A DNA stretch of 64,000 nt, taken from Acinetobacter albensis. Its GTDB lineage: Bacteria > Pseudomonadota > Gammaproteobacteria > Pseudomonadales > Moraxellaceae. How positions within the stretch are numbered: position 1 is the stretch's first letter; every line of letters starts with the position of its first letter. The DNA is taken from NCBI RefSeq assembly GCF_900095025.1, contig NZ_FMBK01000003.1:124001-188000 (forward strand), written 5' to 3'. The notes beneath the pieces are model-generated. The model worked only from the letters and a program-made list of their open reading frames with translations, was not told the origin of the DNA and made no database searches. Positions 32,396 to 40,781 of this stretch are shown here, in pieces. Both the position numbers and the translations under genes were made by a program.

Positions 32396-33799
32396 ATGCA
32401 CATTAATTTTACCAAACTTGCCGCTACCTTGATGTTAAGTGGAACACTAGTCGGTTGTGCGGCAGTGGTGAAAACTCCCTATCAGCAACCCAATGTCAAT
32501 ATTCCAGTCAGCTTTCAGAACAACAAAGCACTCAATCAACAGGTCCATGCCGATGTATATGCAGATCAATGGTGGACGCTGTTTGGGGACATGCAGCTCA
32601 ATCAATTGGTCAATCAGGTTCTATCAACCAATACTGATTTGGCTGTTGCGGGTATTAATTTACAACAAGCTCGCTTACAAGCAGGCTTAGCTGCAAATCA
32701 GCAAGGGCCACGCGTGAGTTCCAGTGTCTCGACTGGACATAATATTGATTTAAATTCAGGTGATAATTCTTCACGCGGTTTGTCTTTAAATGGTGGGGTG
32801 AGTTATGAGGTCGACTTATTTGGGAAATTAGCCCGTCAAACTGAAGTCAGTCAATGGGAAGCACTTGCGACAGAACAAGATTTGCAAAGTACCGCACAAA
32901 GCTTAATTGCGACCACCGCAAATTTATACTGGCAACTAGGTTATCTCAATGAGCGTTATCAAATTGCTCAACAAAACTTGGCCAGTACCCAAAAAACTTA
33001 TGAACTGGTCCGCAGTCAATATCGTGCTGGCGCAGTGTCAGGTTTAGATTTAACCGCGGCAGAACAGTCTGTTCAAAGCCAAAGAGCCAGCTTGAGTCAA
33101 ATTGAGCAATTACGAGTAGAAAGCCGTACTGCTTTGGCTGTTCTCATGCAAATGCCTGTACAGCAACTCAGCATTCAAGAGCCCAGTCGATTATCCCAAA
33201 TTGCTTTACCGGTTATTTCAGCAGGTTTACCCGCAGATTTGTTATCACGTCGTCCAGACTTACAAGCCTCTGAACTACGTTTACGCAAAGCTTTAGCCAC
33301 TAAAGATGCCACCAAAGCCAGTTATTATCCCTCGATCAGTTTGACTGGAAATTTAGGTTCATCGAGTACCTCGCTAAGTCATTTATTGCAAAATCCTGCT
33401 TTAACTTTGGGTGCCAGCCTAAGCCTACCTTTTCTACAATATAACGATATGAAAAAAGATTTGGCAATCAGCGACTTAGATTATGAAAAATCGATTTTAC
33501 AATATCGTCAAACTTTATATCAGGCCTTTGCCGATGTAGAAAATGCACTTTCTGCACGCAGTGAACTGAATAAACAAGTGGCGTTACAAGAACGAAATGT
33601 TCAACTGGCTGAAAAAACTGAGCGTTTAACTGAAGTTCGTTATCGTAATGGTGCCATTGCGCTTAAAAATGTATTGGATGCACAAGAAACCACACGTAAC
33701 GCACGTCTATCTTTGGTTCAGACCAAACAAAGCCAATACAATGCTTATGTCACTTTGATGCAAGCTTTAGGCGGAAGTCCGATTAAAACTTTGCCTTAA
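32396..33799 (+). CDS. NodT/OprM-family outer membrane factor lipoprotein
   Basis: 467 residues with lipobox LVGC (Cys21) and two outer-membrane-efflux repeats (for example ATTANLYWQLGYLNERYQIAQ and the conserved SRRPDLQASELRLRKA between them). These trimeric channels cross the outer membrane and periplasm. As third gene of macA-macB-OMF it completes a dedicated exporter, the same arrangement as PvdR-PvdT-OpmQ, which secretes pyoverdine in Pseudomonas. AAGGA is 11 nt before the ATG. Confidence 0.9.
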   Translation: MHINFTKLAATLMLSGTLVGCAAVVKTPYQQPNVNIPVSFQNNKALNQQVHADVYADQWWTLFGDMQLNQLVNQVLSTNTDLAVAGINLQQARLQAGLAANQQGPRVSSSVSTGHNIDLNSGDNSSRGLSLNGGVSYEVDLFGKLARQTEVSQWEALATEQDLQSTAQSLIATTANLYWQLGYLNERYQIAQQNLASTQKTYELVRSQYRAGAVSGLDLTAAEQSVQSQRASLSQIEQLRVESRTALAVLMQMPVQQLSIQEPSRLSQIALPVISAGLPADLLSRRPDLQASELRLRKALATKDATKASYYPSISLTGNLGSSSTSLSHLLQNPALTLGASLSLPFLQYNDMKKDLAISDLDYEKSILQYRQTLYQAFADVENALSARSELNKQVALQERNVQLAEKTERLTEVRYRNGAIALKNVLDAQETTRNARLSLVQTKQSQYNAYVTLMQALGGSPIKTLP

Positions 33800-33836
33800 A
33801 ATATCGTTTTTATATTTTTAAAAGCCCATAAACAAC

Positions 33837-33859
33837 AAAGCCTCTATCGTAGAGGCTTT
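33837..33859. terminator. Bidirectional terminator between the export operon and the CHAP-like gene
   Basis: AAAGCCTCTA/TAGAGGCTTT, perfect 10-bp stem with a 3-nt loop, between convergent genes. Confidence 0.85.
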
Positions 33860-33901
33860 ATTGTTTAGACTATTTTAATCTTTAAAAAGGAACCAATAAA
33901 A

Positions 33902-34435
33902 CTAAAAACCAAGACGATAATATTGATAGGTCAAACCATTTTCTTTATAAACGTCGTAACTTCTTTGCTTAAAATCAGAGACCCATTGCTTGCCAGAAAA
34001 CCCTGCAATATGACCATAGGTATGTTTACTGGTTCGGTTAATAATATAGATATCACCTTCTTTAGGTTCATCAAATTTAGGACTGATTTGTCGATAACCA
34101 ATTTTCATTAAAGTATTCCCCCAATCTGCAGCAGCAACAGGATGACTTTTAAATTGAGCTCCCGCAGACTCCAAGGCAATACGAATACTCTTGGCACATT
34201 TTTGAGTACTGGTTTGAGTGGTAATACTTTTTAATTTTTGAATAAATTTATCAATATCAATGCGCTGATTATTGGCAGAACTATAATTCTTATACTTTGA
34301 TGGTTCGGGTTTATTCATCGTTTCAAAATCGGCATCAGCGCTATAGTTTTGCCCTGCTTTCTTTGAACGAATCATGATTTCTGTGGCTGCAGGTGCATAA
34401 ACATCATGCAAAGCTACATGTTGATCATAAATCAT
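33902..34435 (-). CDS. CHAP/NlpC-P60-like cysteine hydrolase without a signal peptide
   Basis: 177 residues. The second half has the layout of CHAP-type peptidoglycan amidases: Cys80 at the start of a helix (CAKSIRIALESAG), then PKEGDIYIINRTSKHTYGHIAGF with His142 as candidate catalytic His, and Asp154 after WVSD as third residue. There is no signal peptide or membrane segment. The first 60 residues are polar and unrecognised. Phage lysins and type VI secretion amidase effectors share this form. No holin, VgrG, Hcp or immunity gene is adjacent, so the role is open. Confidence 0.65.
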   Translation of the reverse strand: MIYDQHVALHDVYAPAATEIMIRSKKAGQNYSADADFETMNKPEPSKYKNYSSANNQRIDIDKFIQKLKSITTQTSTQKCAKSIRIALESAGAQFKSHPVAAADWGNTLMKIGYRQISPKFDEPKEGDIYIINRTSKHTYGHIAGFSGKQWVSDFKQRSYDVYKENGLTYQYYRLGF

Positions 34436-34503
34436 TTAAACCTCTAAACTTGCTTTGAACATCAGAATCATCTTTGGCAATACATCTCTGTGCTGATTTA
34501 TGC

Positions 34504-34536
34504 GCTCAGGATGTTAACCTCAGAGCATTTTTTTTT
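34504..34536 (+). terminator. Terminator-like hairpin with no obvious upstream gene
   Basis: GCTC-AGG...CCT-ca-GAGC followed by nine T on the plus strand. No plus-strand gene ends nearby (the previous one has its own terminator at 33.84 kb), so it may end a short RNA or antisense transcript. Confidence 0.45.
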
Positions 34537-34787
34537 CATAAAAAAAATGTAAGATATTTTTGCTTTGTTAATACAGATCACTTAAGCCACTCTTTTTGTT
34601 TTATTTTTAAAATTGCAAAAAATGAAAAATAAAATTGATTCCATTTAATATCTATCCGATTTTATCTACCTTTATTTGATGACTTAAGAAAATTTTGAAT
34701 AGATTGATTTGTTATCTCTCTTTCACATTTGTGATTTCTTCAGTATTCCTGCACCCCAATTAGTCCATACGACGCTTAAAAACCCCA

Positions 34788-34806
34788 TCAGTTTAGTATA
34801 AACTGA
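34788..34806. promoter_or_regulatory. 19-nt perfect palindrome upstream of thyA
   Basis: TCAGTTTA-GTA-TAAACTGA: eight-base arms and a 3-nt centre, 94 nt before the thyA ATG, overlapping a TATAAA hexamer. It is suitable as a repressor site over a promoter or as an RNA hairpin. Confidence 0.55.
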
Positions 34807-34900
34807 CCCGTTCACTTGACTCCATTTTTAGCAGAGCTGTTATTGATTACTCTTAATTAATTGGCAGACGCTTTGGGGAATTTAACTTTTTGGAATTTTT

Positions 34901-35743
34901 ATGAAAGCGTATTTAGACCTTTTACAACACATTCTCGATAACGGTGGCGACAAAGGCGATCGTACTGGAACGGGCACACGCTCTGTGTTCGGTCATCAAA
35001 TGCGCTTTGATCTTTCTCAAGGTTTTCCGTTATTAACCACAAAAAAAGTGCATTTTCGTTCTATTGTCATTGAACTGTTATGGTTCCTCAAAGGCGACAC
35101 AAATGTTCAATATCTTAAAGATCACAAAGTGTCCATTTGGGATGAATGGTCTACCGCAGAGCAAACAGCACGTTTTGGTCGCCCTGAAGGTGAACTAGGA
35201 CCCGTGTATGGACATCAGTGGCGTAATTTTGGTGCGACCCAAAAAGCAGACGGTTTATATGAGAAAAATGGTTTTGACCAGATTGAATGGCTGATCAACG
35301 AAATAAAAACCAATCCGAATTCACGTCGTTTAATCGTGTCAGGCTGGAATCCACATGAAGCCGGAAATGTTGCACTACCACCTTGCCATACCTTATTTCA
35401 ATTCTTCGTACAGGACAACAAACTGTCTTGTCAGTTATACCAACGTAGCGCAGATGTGTTCTTGGGCGTGCCGTTCAATATTGCCAGCTATGCCCTTCTT
35501 ACGCATATGATTGCACAAGTCTGCGATCTGGGTGTGGGTGACTTTGTCTGGACAGGTGGTGACACACACTTATATGTAAACCATTTTGAACAAGCCAAAT
35601 TACAATTGAGCCGCGAACCTTTAACTCTTTGTCAATTGAAGTTAAACCCTGAAATTAAAAATATTTTTGACTTCAAATTTGAAGATATTGAAATTGTTGG
35701 TTATGAATCTCATGCAGGAATTAAAGCACCCGTGGCAATCTAA
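34901..35743 (+). CDS. thyA: Thymidylate synthase
   Basis: 280 residues, close to the 264 of E. coli with a small insert near 85-110. The catalytic loop [12 protein letters not shown] places the nucleophile at Cys162, and [21 protein letters not shown] is the conserved dUMP-binding region. It methylates dUMP to dTMP using methylene-tetrahydrofolate and generates dihydrofolate, which folA downstream recycles. The gap of 116 nt to folA contains a hairpin, so coupling is partial at most. Confidence 0.98.
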   Translation: MKAYLDLLQHILDNGGDKGDRTGTGTRSVFGHQMRFDLSQGFPLLTTKKVHFRSIVIELLWFLKGDTNVQYLKDHKVSIWDEWSTAEQTARFGRPEGELGPVYGHQWRNFGATQKADGLYEKNGFDQIEWLINEIKTNPNSRRLIVSGWNPHEAGNVALPPCHTLFQFFVQDNKLSCQLYQRSADVFLGVPFNIASYALLTHMIAQVCDLGVGDFVWTGGDTHLYVNHFEQAKLQLSREPLTLCQLKLNPEIKNIFDFKFEDIEIVGYESHAGIKAPVAI

Positions 35744-35802
35744 TTTTGTTTGATTTAATCGTTTAAAAGATGATTTCAAACGATTGAAAAAAAATCCTTT
35801 TC

Positions 35803-35826
35803 GTTCCTTCTTTCAACTGAAGGAAC
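35803..35826 (+). terminator. Hairpin between thyA and folA
   Basis: GTTCCTTC/GAAGGAAC, perfect 8-bp stem, 8-nt loop, followed by a weak T-rich stretch. It may be an attenuating terminator or a processing site. Confidence 0.45.
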
Positions 35827-35859
35827 TTCTAATTCGGAAAAATACATCAAGGTTGAATA

Positions 35860-36372
35860 ATGACATTTCAAAATTTAGAGATTGTACATGTGGTTGCAAT
35901 GGACAGCCGACGTTGTATTGGTAAGAATAACGATCTACCTTGGCATATTTCCGCAGATCTCAAACATTTTAAAGAAATTACGCAAGGTGGCGTGGTGATT
36001 ATGGGGCGTAAGACCTTAGAATCTATGGGTCGTGTTTTGCCAAAGCGTGTGAATTGGGTGATTACTCGTGATCGCAATTGGAGCTTTGCAGGAACCAAAG
36101 TCGCTTGTTCTATTGAAGATGCTTTAACCCAAGCCATTTGTGATGTACAGACATCTGAAAAAACAAGCACCATTTTTATTATTGGCGGCGGCGAGATTTT
36201 CAAGCAAACCCTTGCTATTGCAGATCGTTTAGAGCTAACCCATGTTGAACTTGACGTACAAGGCGATGCACACTATCCCGAAATTCCACCAGAATTTAAA
36301 AAAGTAGCCTCTGAACAACATATTGACGACAAATCTGGGATTGCTTTTGAGTTCGCAACCTATCGAAAATAA
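35860..36372 (+). CDS. folA: Dihydrofolate reductase
   Basis: 170 residues. NNDLPWHISADLKHFKEIT holds the substrate-binding Asp33, VVIMGRKTLESMG is the NADPH-binding helix and IIGGGEIF the glycine motif. It reduces dihydrofolate to tetrahydrofolate and is the trimethoprim target. It follows thyA, which produces its substrate, and precedes the DUF4105 gene by 28 nt. Confidence 0.97.
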   Translation: MTFQNLEIVHVVAMDSRRCIGKNNDLPWHISADLKHFKEITQGGVVIMGRKTLESMGRVLPKRVNWVITRDRNWSFAGTKVACSIEDALTQAICDVQTSEKTSTIFIIGGGEIFKQTLAIADRLELTHVELDVQGDAHYPEIPPEFKKVASEQHIDDKSGIAFEFATYRK

Positions 36373-36400
36373 AGAACATAATCACTTATAACAATTATCT

Positions 36401-37474
36401 ATGCATAACATTGGAAAAAAAGAATTTTTTATAGCTTTGGGTGTGGCTGCACTGCATGGCATATTCAGTCTTTTTGTCATTTTATCGTCTATTTGGTTGT
36501 GTCTTGCTTTATGGTTTCAAGAGCCTCTAGGCTGGTTAATGACGCGCTTAGTGATTGGTTTTTGGATTATCTTTGCGCTGAGTATTTTGGGTATTTACGT
36601 AACACAGCATTTTTTTAGTCGCTATACCGATGTGCTGATCTATCTGTTGGGTTTTCTGTTTGGGTTATTCTGGTATTTTGGTTTAGAAGCCAAACAAGAT
36701 CGTGACTGGAATCCTGAAGTGGCTCAAGTGCTCACTTTTGAGCAAAAAAACAATCAGGTGACGCTGCACAATGTACGTAATTTTAGTTGGCACGAAGATG
36801 GCAGTTATGATGAACGCTGGGAAACCCGTCATTTTGATTTAAACCAAATTACGGGGGTCAATATCATTACCTCTTACTGGATGGGGCCGCATATCGCACA
36901 TACCTTGGTCAGTTTTGATTTTGCCAATAACAAACCATTAACTTTTTCGATTGAAATTCGGAAAGAAAAAAATGAAGAATTTTCAACGCTGGGTGGTTTT
37001 TTTAGAAAGTATGAACTCAGCCTTGTCGCAGCGGATGAAAAAGACTTAATTTACACCCGCAGCAACACACGAGGTGAACAGGTCTATATTTTTCCCGTGT
37101 ATATGTCAAAACAAGAACGCAGCGCTTTATTTGAAGAATACTTACACAAGGCGAATGATTTAAAACACCAACCAAAGTGGTATAACACCCTGACCAGTAA
37201 CTGCACCACCTTGGTTTTCGATATGGTTCAAGCCATCTCTCAACGTCAATTGCCGACGGATTACCGACTCTTGGCTTCGGGATACTTACCCAACTATCTT
37301 TATGATTTGAATGCTATTTCTCATGATCTAACCCTCCAAGAATGGTACACAAAAGCCCATGTAAATCCGCGTGTTAGCCAATACAACAACTTGTCCAGTG
37401 ATGAATATTCAAAGCTGATTCGCCAAGGTGTTCCTGTACCGCAGCAATCAAAAAAAATCCCACCTAGAATTTAA
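36401..37474 (+). CDS. Inner membrane protein with Lnb/DUF4105 periplasmic domain
   Basis: 357 residues. Three hydrophobic segments in the first 95 residues anchor it, then a soluble region of the DUF4105 (Lnb N-terminal periplasmic) type with the typical WYNTLTSNCTTLVFD cysteine motif, and RLLASGYLPNYLYDLNAI near the end. A Cys-His hydrolase-like mechanism has been suggested for this family. No substrate is established. It probably shares a transcript with folA. Confidence 0.78.
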   Translation: MHNIGKKEFFIALGVAALHGIFSLFVILSSIWLCLALWFQEPLGWLMTRLVIGFWIIFALSILGIYVTQHFFSRYTDVLIYLLGFLFGLFWYFGLEAKQDRDWNPEVAQVLTFEQKNNQVTLHNVRNFSWHEDGSYDERWETRHFDLNQITGVNIITSYWMGPHIAHTLVSFDFANNKPLTFSIEIRKEKNEEFSTLGGFFRKYELSLVAADEKDLIYTRSNTRGEQVYIFPVYMSKQERSALFEEYLHKANDLKHQPKWYNTLTSNCTTLVFDMVQAISQRQLPTDYRLLASGYLPNYLYDLNAISHDLTLQEWYTKAHVNPRVSQYNNLSSDEYSKLIRQGVPVPQQSKKIPPRI

Positions 37475-37553
37475 AATATTGCTTTTAACTGGTGGAAAAT
37501 CATTTTTTTTGCTTATATAACGCTATATTTAAATGAAAATTGAGTATTTCAAC

Positions 37554-38006
37554 ATGTTAAACAAATTATTTGCACTGGGCTTATTGGGTAGCACACTGAT
37601 ATTGACAGGTTGTGAATCCATTCCAACATCATCCTCTCATCTAGAAGCGTCTAATTTGATGCAACTCCAGAACCGAACATGGTTCATTACCCAGGTGGGT
37701 AACAGTGAGGCGAAGATTATGCCAAATATGCCGAGTCTACAATTTGATGCAGCAACCAAACGTGTTACGGGATCAGATGGCTGTAATCGTCTTATGGGAA
37801 GTTATGAAGCTGGTCGAGATACTTTGGTTTTAAGTCAGATAGCTTCTACAAAGATGGCTTGCTTTAATGGTCATCCTGCATCACAAACTTTTAAAGATGC
37901 GCTGCCTAAAGTCGCCAATTATCAAGTTTTTGGTAAAACTCTAAAATTGCTTGATCGTCATGGAAACCCGCTGATTCAAATGCAAAGCAATGTCTTAGCA
38001 CAATAA
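37554..38006 (+). CDS. META-domain lipoprotein (HslJ-like)
   Basis: 150 residues from the ATG at 37554, which directly gives a lipoprotein signal (LGSTLILTGC). A start at 37533 would add seven residues. The META domain covers most of the rest, with WFITQVGN and the signature SDGCNRLMGSYE. META/HslJ proteins are outer-membrane or periplasmic and are associated with novobiocin tolerance or stress, with no defined reaction. Located between DUF4105 and msrA, transcribed alike. Confidence 0.82.
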   Translation: MLNKLFALGLLGSTLILTGCESIPTSSSHLEASNLMQLQNRTWFITQVGNSEAKIMPNMPSLQFDAATKRVTGSDGCNRLMGSYEAGRDTLVLSQIASTKMACFNGHPASQTFKDALPKVANYQVFGKTLKLLDRHGNPLIQMQSNVLAQ

Positions 38007-38103
38007 AATTTTTAAATAGCTTCATTTTAACGATACACAACAAAACTTGTGGCTTACTGAATAATCGCTATATTAAAATAATAGATAAACAAAGGATACG
38101 ACG

Positions 38104-38628
38104 ATGCAACAAGCCTTATTCGGTGGTGGATGTTTTTGGTGTGTAGAAGCTATATTTTTACAACTTAAAGGTGTAGAAAACGTCGTTAGTGGATATGCTG
38201 GAGGTCATACCGAACAGCCCACTTATGATGATATTTGTCGTGGTGATACTCAACATGCAGAAGTCATTTTGATTGATTATGATGAAACTCAAATTAGCTT
38301 TATGCAGTTGCTTGATGTCTTTTTTACCACTCATGACCCGACCACACTTAACCGTCAGGGCAATGACGTCGGCACTCAATATCGTTCTGTCATTTATTAT
38401 TTGAATGAACAGCAACAACAACAGGCACAAAACACAATTGAGGCGCTTCAGACAGAAGGACTCAATATTGTGACAGAACTCAGTCCTGCTCCAAAATTTT
38501 ACCCTGCTGAAGACTATCATCAGAACTTCTTTGCCAAAAATCCATCCCAAGGCTACTGTAACTTTTCTATTCCCCCTAAACTAATGAAATTGCGCACTAA
38601 ATTTCAGGACTTATTGAAAGTTGAATAA
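38104..38628 (+). CDS. msrA: Peptide methionine sulfoxide reductase MsrA
   Basis: 174 residues. [12 protein letters not shown] carries the catalytic Cys10 at the start, followed by [12 protein letters not shown] and the [19 protein letters not shown] signature. It repairs methionine-S-sulfoxide in proteins. AAAGGA sits about 9 nt before the ATG. It lacks the extra N-terminal extension of larger MsrA proteins, so it is cytosolic. A bidirectional terminator separates it from the convergent exbD. Confidence 0.96.
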   Translation: MQQALFGGGCFWCVEAIFLQLKGVENVVSGYAGGHTEQPTYDDICRGDTQHAEVILIDYDETQISFMQLLDVFFTTHDPTTLNRQGNDVGTQYRSVIYYLNEQQQQQAQNTIEALQTEGLNIVTELSPAPKFYPAEDYHQNFFAKNPSQGYCNFSIPPKLMKLRTKFQDLLKVE

Positions 38629-38708
38629 AAGTTTATTTTGGACAATATATTGTGCAGAATTAAATGGTTTGAATATTAACTTACTTCTCAAATTCAATAT
38701 TTAAACAT

Positions 38709-38739
38709 AAAAAAAGCGACCTATTTGGTCGCTTTTTTT
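38709..38739. terminator. Bidirectional terminator between msrA and exbD
   Basis: GCGACC/GGTCGC stem flanked by A7 and T7, with loop TATTT, between convergent genes. Confidence 0.92.
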
Positions 38740-38749
38740 CGCTCAGTTT

Positions 38750-39154
38750 TTAGTTATCACTGGCAAATGCAATATCGCTGAGCCCGGCTTCGCTCGCACG
38801 AGACATCACTTGTGCCACAGTGTCATAACGTGAATCTTTATCTGCTTTTAAAACGATAGTAGGCTGACGTTCTTCCTGACCCGCTTCCTTCAGTTTACTT
38901 TGCAACTCATCCAGTGTTAATACATTACCATCCCATGCAACATCACCACCTGCATTAATACTAATCGTCACACTTTTAGGCGGCAAATCAATAATATCGG
39001 CTGTAGTTTTTGGTAAAGTTAATGGAATTGATGGGTTTGCAACGGTGGCTGTCACCAAGAAGATGATCATCAATACCAACATAATATCGATGAGTGGAAT
39101 GAGATTCATCTCATTCATACCTACATCGTTGTCTTCACCCAATTGAAAGCCCAT
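38750..39154 (-). CDS. exbD: ExbD-type proton channel component
   Basis: 134 residues, one transmembrane helix (about 16-38) with the key aspartate in MNLIPLIDIMLVLMIIFL, then a small periplasmic domain. With ExbB it uses the proton gradient to energise TonB. The start overlaps exbB by one base, and the order tonB-exbB-exbD is a complete module. Confidence 0.93.
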   Translation of the reverse strand: MGFQLGEDNDVGMNEMNLIPLIDIMLVLMIIFLVTATVANPSIPLTLPKTTADIIDLPPKSVTISINAGGDVAWDGNVLTLDELQSKLKEAGQEERQPTIVLKADKDSRYDTVAQVMSRASEAGLSDIAFASDN

Positions 39155-39777
39155 TAAGCTTGACCTCCAACCAAATTCTCTGAAGTCGCTTTAGTGTTTA
39201 CTTGAGCAGTTGAGCTGTCTTGTTGCAACATGGTATCAATCAGTAAGCTATGTGCTTGATCTTGTAATTCGTGCGCCAAACCACGGTTCACACGGGTACA
39301 AATATTATATGCCAGTACTGCAGGAATCGCGACTGCCAAACCTAAACCAGTCATAATTAAGGCCTCACCTACAGGTGTTGCGACTTGTGCCAAGCCAGCT
39401 TGACCACTTTTACCTACTGCAACCAAGGCATGAAAAATACCCCAAACTGTACCAAATAAACCCACAAATGGTGCAAGTGAAGCAATCGTACCCAAAACGG
39501 CTACACCTTTTTCAGCCTGCGATTTTTCGGCAGAAATTTGACGCAATAAAGCTTGTTCTGCAACAGCCTTACGTTGCTCAAAATTTAATGGGCTAAATTT
39601 TGCTTTTAGTTTGCCTAAAGCTTGAGAAAGTTGAGCATAAGCTTGCTGCTTCAGTTGGCGAGTCCCCATTAAACGTAAAATGAAGATCGTCCATGTCATA
39701 ATCGACATTGCCAATAATATGAAATACAGTGTTTTACTCACTGCATCAGCATGTTGCCAATAAACTGAAAAGTTCAT
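39154..39777 (-). CDS. exbB: ExbB-type MotA/TolQ proton channel protein
   Basis: 207 residues with three transmembrane helices (about 12-34, 100-125 and 138-162). The MotA/TolQ family core ASLAPFVGLFGTVWGIFHA and ATPVGEALIMTGLGLAVAIPAVLAYN are visible. Forms the pentameric channel around ExbD. It lies 20 nt after tonB and overlaps exbD by one base. Confidence 0.94.
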   Translation of the reverse strand: MNFSVYWQHADAVSKTLYFILLAMSIMTWTIFILRLMGTRQLKQQAYAQLSQALGKLKAKFSPLNFEQRKAVAEQALLRQISAEKSQAEKGVAVLGTIASLAPFVGLFGTVWGIFHALVAVGKSGQAGLAQVATPVGEALIMTGLGLAVAIPAVLAYNICTRVNRGLAHELQDQAHSLLIDTMLQQDSSTAQVNTKATSENLVGGQA

Positions 39778-39797
39778 ACTCGAACTCCTAATAAATG

Positions 39798-40580
39798 TTA
39801 GCCGCGTGGATTCAATGTCAATTCAAATGGTTGGTCAGCACTAATTGGATAGGCCACGCCATTTTCTTTGTACGGTTTGAATTTGGAACTACGCACAGAG
39901 CGTAAAATCTTTTCATCTAAAGCAGGAAGACCACTTGAACGTGAAATACGGGTAGAGGTTATGACCCCTTTTTCATTCGCTTCAATATGTATCACCACAG
40001 TGCGTGTTTGACCGTCTAAATCTTTATTGTTGTAAGACGGTTTTGGTGAACGGCTCCATTGTACCCCTGAACCACCAATCGAAACGCTTTTTGGCGATGG
40101 AGGTGCAGATGGCGTAACAGGAGCAGGTTCAGCTTTCGCCACGGCAACAGGTTTTGCCACTTTAGTTTCTGAAATCGTGGTCGTCACTGTCGATTTGACT
40201 GGGGCTTCTACTGGCTTAATCACTGGTTTGGGTGTTTCTGCTTTTTTAACTTGTTGAACCTTCTCAACCTTTTTTGGTGGTGGCGGAAGCTGCTTTTCAA
40301 CAATTTTAACTTGTTTCACTTCTTTGGGCTTTGGCTCTTCTTTTTTGGGTTCAACTTTAGGCTTAGGCGGCAAAGGTTTTGGTGGTTCTTGAATTTTAAC
40401 AAAACGAACCTTCAAAGGTTGTTTCTCAATCGGTTTTAATTCGGGGGTTTTCATGTTTCCAACCGCCCATAATACAGCCACATGTCCGACCACCACAGCC
40501 AAAAGTGCTGTGATTATTTTCTTCTTGATTGGATTGGGATTTGGCATATTTAGAGCTGGAGATGGACTCATTAAAATCAT
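39798..40580 (-). CDS. tonB: TonB energy transducer
   Basis: 260 residues: an N-terminal membrane anchor (about 22-42, IITALLAVVVGHVAVLWAVG), a long Pro/Lys/Glu-rich spacer (about 60-170), and the C-terminal TonB domain with GVITSTRISRSSGLPALDEKIL. It transmits energy to outer-membrane receptors for siderophores, heme and vitamin B12. Several ATGs (40580, 40571, 40547) could start translation and the ribosome binding sites do not decide. A Fur-like site lies 87 bp upstream, fitting iron control. Confidence 0.93.
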   Translation of the reverse strand: MILMSPSPALNMPNPNPIKKKIITALLAVVVGHVAVLWAVGNMKTPELKPIEKQPLKVRFVKIQEPPKPLPPKPKVEPKKEEPKPKEVKQVKIVEKQLPPPPKKVEKVQQVKKAETPKPVIKPVEAPVKSTVTTTISETKVAKPVAVAKAEPAPVTPSAPPSPKSVSIGGSGVQWSRSPKPSYNNKDLDGQTRTVVIHIEANEKGVITSTRISRSSGLPALDEKILRSVRSSKFKPYKENGVAYPISADQPFELTLNPRG

Positions 40581-40666
40581 TTACCTAATTCAAGCGATTG
40601 TAAATCGAAACAGATTTAAACAATCAAACTCATCGGTTAGTACAATTAAAGCAACGCAATAATAAA

Positions 40667-40681
40667 TGAGAAGTGTTTTCA
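40667..40681. promoter_or_regulatory. Fur-box-like site upstream of tonB
   Basis: TGAGAAGTGTTTTCA matches 10 of 14 defined positions of the 7-1-7 Fur consensus and is imperfectly palindromic. It is located in the tonB promoter region. Confidence 0.45.
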
Positions 40682-40730
40682 TTTGCAACTATTAATTGAA
40701 AACTTTTGATGCGTTTTTTTAATGCCACAT

Positions 40731-40759
40731 AAAAAAGGCGTGCCATGAGCACACCTTTT
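40731..40759 (-). terminator. Intrinsic terminator after purU
   Basis: AAAAGG-c-GTGC, loop CATGA, GCAC-a-CCTTTT, with six T on the minus-strand exit. Confidence 0.85.
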
Positions 40760-40781
40760 AAATTGATTATTTAGGCAATTC

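Larger units (their letters stand above)
34436..34900. other. Intergenic region before thyA
   Basis: 465 bp, AT-rich, without a gene. It contains a plus-strand terminator-like hairpin (34504-34536) and a 19-nt perfect palindrome (34788-34806), both listed separately, and should hold promoters of the divergent genes on each side. Confidence 0.5.

Noticed and set aside
34901..36372. thyA-folA as phage or plasmid trimethoprim-resistance cargo
   Set aside because: Both proteins look like ordinary chromosomal enzymes, composition matches neighbours, and there is no integrase or mobile element.
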